Source: Leucosporidium creatinivorum (Eukaryota; Basidiomycota; Microbotryomycetes; Leucosporidiales; Leucosporidiaceae). From it: a stretch of 64,000 nucleotides of DNA. This document shows positions 58,483-64,000 of this stretch, piece by piece. The stretch covers positions 839,770 through 903,769 of the forward strand of contig BCKL01000008.1 of NCBI GenBank assembly GCA_001600635.1. The letters run 5' to 3'. The stretch's first letter is position 1; every line of letters begins with the position of its first letter. The position numbers were made by a program, and so were the translations under genes. The notes under the pieces are model-generated. The model did not search any database, was not told the DNA's origin, and saw only the letters and a program-made list of their open reading frames with translations.

Positions 58483-61400
58483 ATGGCGCCAACAAAGTTT
58501 CTGCTACTGGTTTGTGCTCTGCTCGCCATGGTGCAGGCTTTGGTGCACCCCAAGATCCTCAACTTAGACTCGTTTGCCGCCGAGCACTGGAAGCTTCAGA
58601 GCAACGGTGAGCTGAAGAAGTGGGCTCGAACGCTCTACAAACAGCACTGACTTCTCTCATACCTATAGCTTCCCTGGCGCGACGCGCTGCTCGTGTATGT
58701 CCTGAGGGTACCGTCCTCGCTGGGTCGACTTGCGCCAGCTGCCAACGCAAGTTCGGGAGCGGCACGAGACGCTGCTCAGACACTGAGGGTGCTCTCTCAT
58801 GGTGCGCTAGCTGATGTAGACGCTACCTTCGAGTCGAGCCGACCTCTCCTTTTGACAGCGACTCGCCAGCTTATCTCGCCAGGGTCAGCTCGGACGGGAT
58901 CTACTGGGAGGGAGCGCTCGGCCGATATGTGACTACCTGCCCTTCCGCCGGCTTCCCCAGCTCCGACAATGGGGAGAGCAGATGCGTGAGCTGTCGCAAG
59001 GTCGACCTGCACGCTACAGAGTGCACGGCTTCGGAGGCGACGGCCTGGTTAGTTGGTTTCTCCTTTCTCAGCGCCAGCTACTGCTGACCTGCTCTCCATT
59101 CACCAGCTCGTCTCGCACGAGGCTTTGGCAAGGGAAGTGCATCGGAAGGTGTCCCGAAGCAACCTTCTACGAGAAAGACGGTTCGTCTGCCTCGTCTCTC
59201 TGCTCGGCGAAGCTGAAGCTGAAACCACCCATCCACAGCTGGCGCATGTCGAGCTTGCGATGACTCGGCTGCGTAAAGATGTACCTCGACCGAGTCGACG
59301 TCTTGGTGAGTGACCCGCTGGTGGTTCGGCCGAGCACTGTCGAGCATCTCAGCGCCGAGCCGACCCACCGCCGAGAGCCTCCGCTGACGTTTGCTCACCA
59401 ACAGCAAGGACAAGTACTACCTCCAAGGCGGGAAGTGCACCCAGAAATGCGAGGGCGCCACCTTCGCAGATGGTCAGTCCTTCTGCCCTGCGCTGACTCG
59501 TTCGGTTGCGAGGCTGAACCGTTCTCCGTCATTCCCCACGCCCTCCCCTTCCCTCCTTCTGCACTCTACACATCTACAGACGCCACACGATCTTGTCTCG
59601 CTTGCAAAGACCCTGACGCAGCTTCCTGCACGTCGACCACTCCCACCTTTTGGTTCGTCGTTTCCCTTCGCCGGCTCGACAGCTTGACTAGCGCAGCCTT
59701 CTCTCCTCAGCAAGAAGCTTTACCTGCAAGACGGGAAGTGCAGTGCTTGCCCATTGGGATCGTTTGGCGATGGTGAGTCTCGGCTTCTCTCGTCTGCTGG
59801 CTGCTCGGCGAGGGAGAGGGACAGGCTGACGTTCGGTTTTCGGCCCTTCTCCCGCTCGCAGACTCGACTCACACCTGCAAGCCGTGTTCCTCCGTTGACC
59901 CTGATGTCGCTGCCTGCACTGCTACTGAGGTACTGAGCTGGTAAGCTTGGAAGTTTCTCGCTTTCGCCGGCTCGAGGTCGGCGCTGAGAGAATCGTGCTC
60001 GTGCTCACCACACCTCGCTGACCTTTCTTGCGCCCTCGATCAGCAAAACCAAGGTGCTGCAGGACAGCAAGTGTAGTGACTGTCCCAGCTCGACCTACTT
60101 TGATGGTGAGTCGCTCGGTTCCTCTGCCTCGGTCGCTATCCGCCGCCGCCGCCTCAAACGAGGCTGATCCGACTTCTGCTACAGCTTCCACCTCTTCATG
60201 CCTGCCTTGCTCATCGGTCGACGAGGACGCCTCCAGCTGTACCTCCACCGCCGCTACCGGATGGTGAGTAGCCTTTCGTCTAGCGCTCTCGGCCATTTCG
60301 GAAGGGACGCGAGCCGCTCGCTAACTCGTTCTCCACCTTNGCGGCACAGCAAGACGCTCTACCTACAGGATGGCAAATGCGCCCCTTGCCCTTCCGGCTC
60401 GTTTGGTGACGGTGCGTCTGCGTCTAGTCTACCTTTCTTGAGCGACCGAGAAGAGACCCACGCCGACGCCTAGGCTGACCTCGCTGTTTGGCCTTCTTCT
60501 CAGACTCGACCCGCACGTGCAAGCCATGCACGCTACTCGATGAGGACGCCGAGACTTGCACATCTACTACGGTACTGAGCTGGTGAGTTCCCCTGCTCCC
60601 AGTCTCTCGAGTCCGATTCGGCCGACTTAGAGGGACGGGCTTCGCTCGAGCAACACTCGCTGACTGTTCGCGCTCTTCACCTCTCCTTGTTACAGCAAGA
60701 CGCTCTTCCTACAACTCGATGGGTCGTGTGGAGCCTGCCCGCCGGGCACAGTCGGCGATCGTAAGTTTCGCTCGCTCTCACTCGACTGCTGCTTCGCCGA
60801 GCTCGACCGCTGACGAAGGCGGCTCACCGCAACAGCTTCCAACGATCAATGCTTCAACTGTAGCTCACTCGACGCGAATGCTGCGTCGTGTACGCTGACC
60901 GAAGTTACGGGCTGGTGAGTCGCTTGAAGAGGGGGCGCTCGGTCGGGGCTAATGAGCTGGCGAGCTGACGATTGCCTGCCTCTCCTCACACCTACAGCAA
61001 GATTCTCTACCTACAAGACGGGAAGTGTAGTGCTTGTCCATCGGGATCGTTTGGCGATGGTGAGTCTTGGCTTCTCACGTCTGCTGGTTGCTCGGCGAGG
61101 AGGAGGGACAAGCTGACATCTGAACCTTCGACTCTTGGCCCGCTCGCAGACTCGACTCACACATGCAAACCATGCTCTTCCATCGACCCTGATGCGGCTA
61201 CCTGCACCGCTACCGAGGTCACAAGCTGGTAAGCCTTGCAGTTTCTCGCTTTCCGCCGGCTCGAGGTCAGCGCCGAGGAAATCGTGCTCGTGCTCACCAC
61301 ACCTCGCTGACCTTTCTCGCGCCCTCGACCAGCAAAACCAAAGTGCTGCAGGACAACAAGTGTGGTGACTGCCCTAGCTCTACCTACTTTGATGGTGAGT

Positions 61401-64000
61401 CGCTCGGTTCCTCTGCCTCGGTCGCTATCCGCCGCCGCCGCCGCCGCCTCAAACGAGGCTGATCCGACTTCTGCTACAGCTTTCACCTCTTCATGCCTGC
61501 CTTGCTCATCGGTCGACGAGGACGCCTCCAGCTGTACCTCCACCGCCGCTACCGGATGGTGAGTAGCCTTTCGTCTAGCGCTCTCGGCCATTTCGGAAGG
61601 GACGCGAGCCGCTCGCTAACTCGTTCTCCACCTTCGCGGCACAGCAAGACGCTCTACCTACAGGATGGCAAATGCGCCCCTTGCCCTTCCGGCTCGTTTG
61701 GTGACGGTGCGTCTGCGTCTAGTCTACCTTTCTTGAGCGACCGAGAAGAGACCATCGCATCCCCGTCCCCGAGGCTGACCGCGCTGTTCTGCCTTCTTCC
61801 CAGACTCGACTCACAAGTGCAAGCCATGCTTGCTACTCGATGAGGACGCAGCCACCTGCACTGCAACTGAGGTCACAAGCTGGTGAGCTCGCTATTCACG
61901 CTGTGTAGTCTCCCAAGTGCTTCGCCGATCCTGTCTCCGCCTGGACAGTCGGACCGGGTTCCTCCTTCTTGGCAGGTGTATCGCAGGATGTCCCAACGCA
62001 ACGGCTTGCATCCCACGAGTCACAAGCTGGTGCTTGCTCGGTCTCGACCCGTGCTCCCGAGAAGGGCTCTCGCTGACCCTCGCTCGCTCTCGACCCGCTC
62101 AGTGATGTGCTGTACCTACAGAACGGCATCTGCGCTCCCTGTCCACCGGTCTCTTACGGTGATGTTGAGCTTGTTTCCGCTTCTTCCCGCCGCTTGCGCC
62201 GAGATTGTCGCCGAGCTGACCGCGCCTTCTTGCTTTCTCACAGACTCGACTCACCTTTGGGTTGGCTGTGACACGCTGGATCTCGACGCTGAGACTTGTA
62301 CCGCTACCACGGTCACAAGCTGGTGAGTCCGTGCTTGTCTTTCTCTTCCCTCCCATAAATTGCCCTCTCGTCGGGGCGACTCAGAAAGGCTCGCTAACTT
62401 CTGCTACTCCCGCTCGTCTTCCTGATCCAAAGCAAGACTCTCTTCCTCCAACCTGATGGGTCGTGTGGAGCCTGTCCTTCAGGAACTGTTGGAGATCGTA
62501 CGTTTCGCTCACCTGCTCCGAGCCTTCGACAGTGCCTTCGCCGAGCTCGACCGCTGATGAGCGCTTTTCTTCTTCACAGCTTCTAACGACCAATGCTTCG
62601 ACTGTAGTACGCTCGATTCTGACGCTGCGGCGTGCACATTGACCGAAGTCACGGCCTGGTGAGCAGCTGGAACACGGTGCTCGGTCGCTCGATCTTGTAG
62701 CTGACCTCTCACTCCACTTGCCCGCACTTACAGCAAAACCAGCTATCTGCAAGACGGCCACTGTACTACTGCTTGCTCGGCAGGGACATTTGGCGACGGT
62801 ACGTCTCGTGTCATTTCCAGCGCCGAGCAGCAATATCGCCGAAGCTGACCTAGCTGGCTTACACAACTCACAGACGTCTCTCATACATGCAAGCCATGCA
62901 CATTACTTGATCCGGATGCTGGGACTTGTACTTCGACCACAGTACTGAGCTGGTGAGTCGTTCGTCTCGGCGGAGTGGGTTTGACCCGAGCAAGTTTGAC
63001 TGCTCTTTCTGGCCCATCTTCTCATCAACAGCCGGTCGTTATCCCTCAAGCCCGATGGCACCTGTGGATCCTGTTCGCAGGGCTACTACTCTTCTCGCTG
63101 TACGTTTCGGCGAACGCCCGAGCTCGCTCTATGCCTTACTAAACCCTTTCTCCCCTCCCAGTCTTCCACGTCTGCACTCGCTGCCCGGACCCGTTCGCCA
63201 TCACTTGTCAAGACTTCACCGGCGCATCGACCACCTGCGGAGCTGGCTTCTTCGTGGTCCCAGGAGGATTCTGCACCTCGGTTTGTCCTCCCAACTTCTT
63301 CGGCGATCCCGCCACTGGGATGTGCACCTTCTGTCTTGGGGTCTTCCCCGGCTCTCTTGAATGCACAAGCAACGGCCCGACAACGTGTCAGCCAGGCCTC
63401 CATGTCATCGGCAACGAGTGCAGACCTTGCCCCGTCGGCGCTCAAGGACCAACGTACTACAATGCTGACAGTGAGTTGTGTTCTTTTCTCTTCTACTCCC
63501 TTTCTGCACGAGGGCTCTAGCCGCTCTGCCAAGCGCCCACCTCATCGCCGAGCGCCGAGCTGACGGTCTTCGCGCTTCGCAGTCCGGGCGTGTCTGCTGC
63601 CAGACGGTGGTGGAGCTCCTACAGCACGGGTGTCAGACTATAGCAATACTCTCGTCAATACTTTATTCGATCAAACGGGATACAACGAGCTGGCCTGCGT
63701 CTTTCAGTGTCGTGAGTTGGCCGTCCGGCTCGTATCTCGGGCGACGGCGCTGACCCGTCCGTTTGCTTCGCACAGGGATGCTGGGCTTCTTCGTCATTTA
63801 CCATGAGCCGTCCGCTCTCCGCTGTATCTGTGGCCAGGACCTCATGTTGGCGCCTCAGCCGACTCCCATTATTCCGCCGAGCGGAGCCGCTGCGATGCAC
63901 CTCCTGCCGTGCGCTGTCTTGAAAGATCTCGGAGTGTGGGACTGTAAGTCTCTTCTTTTGACTGGCTCCTCTCCCTTCGACCTTCTACCTGTCGGCGTTC
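58483..64000 (+). CDS. Secreted cysteine-rich multi-module repeat protein (gene C, 3' end beyond the window)
   Basis: Signal peptide MAPTKFLLLVCALLAMVQA, then CPEGTVLAGSTCASCQRKFG and about 15 modules, such as KTLYLQDGKCAPCPSGSFGD with DSTHTCKPCSSIDPDAATCT, in the same two-exon layout as A and B. Module 1 has both halves in one exon (about 58860-59044). In module 2 the second exon carries an in-frame TAA (59274-59276) between ACRACDDSAA and RCTSTESTSC. Module 11 is a shortened single-exon form, RTGFLLLGRCIAGCPNAT. Module 12 has lost the usual donor at 62165 and its first exon-b Cys (HLWVGC). The C-terminal part (about 63150-64000) has VCTRCPDPF, GMCTFCLGVFPGSLEC, YNELACVFQC and ALRCICGQD, again WSC-like. 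Either the gene is decaying or exon-pair skipping removes the bad module. Confidence 0.66.
59710..61890 (+). repeat. Three-module tandem duplication in gene C, about 1.29 kb period
   Basis: Modules 4-6 (from about 59710) repeat as modules 8-10 (from about 61000), offset 1289-1295 bases. The stretch 60175-60465 against 61467-61760 is almost identical including the intron; the single N at 60340 is C in the other copy. Module 7 (KTLFLQLDGSCGACPPG) is likewise echoed by module 13 (KTLFLQPDGSCGACPSG) near 62433. Confidence 0.8.

Overview
This is nuclear DNA from an intron-dense, GC-rich fungus, most likely a basidiomycete of the Pucciniomycotina type (a Microbotryomycetes-like yeast). The grounds are gene content (Polo kinase, separase, Rtf1, Afi1, fungal bL21m, type-B esterase), introns of about 60-110 nt in nearly every gene, and an almost invariant CTGAC branch-site core 15-45 nt before the acceptor. 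The lineage is an inference from style; no rRNA or other direct marker is present. No rRNA, tRNA, CRISPR array or recognisable transposon was found.

Layout. 154-1615: F-box/LRR-like gene. 2663-9327: Cys-rich repeat gene A (+), 18 repeat modules. 9525-13533: RING-H2 protein (-). 13951-17402: Polo-like kinase (+), convergent with separase, 17747-25956 (-). 26145-29394: Afi1/SPA protein (+). 29842-38345 is an accessory block, all on the minus strand: two F-box/LRR-like genes (29842-31310, 36801-38345), two paralogs of an unrecognised family (32082-33120, 35456-36415), two matching 74-75 aa small ORFs downstream of those paralogs, and a 5'-truncated NOC4 relic (33287-34420). 38456-38875: small basic, possibly mitochondrial protein (+). 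39346-41503: RTF1 (-). 42323-43462: ribosomal stalk protein P0 (+). 43951-46705: secreted type-B esterase/lipase with one in-frame TGA (+). 46870-47826: mitochondrial ribosomal protein bL21m (+). 48108-49388: unknown (+). 49560-50441: guanylate kinase (-), divergent from endonuclease V, 50581-51851 (+). 52626-57177: Cys-rich gene B (+), 11 modules. 58483 to the window edge: Cys-rich gene C (+), about 15 modules, 3' end outside the window.

The most unusual content is the A/B/C family. These are secreted proteins built from a repeat of about 48 residues. Each repeat is encoded by two mini-exons (about 65 and 79 nt) with alternating phase-2 and phase-1 introns, so any exon pair can be gained, lost or skipped without changing frame. 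The genes carry 1.25-1.3 kb multi-module duplications, a shared A/B stretch of about 1.1 kb that is nearly identical even in introns, and decaying modules in gene C. All ambiguous bases (N) in the window lie in or beside these near-identical stretches, so read cross-mapping or collapse is likely there.

Two functional neighbourhoods stand out. Polo kinase and separase, which act on the same step of cohesin removal, are adjacent and convergent. Guanylate kinase and endonuclease V, both purine-related, share a 139-bp divergent promoter.
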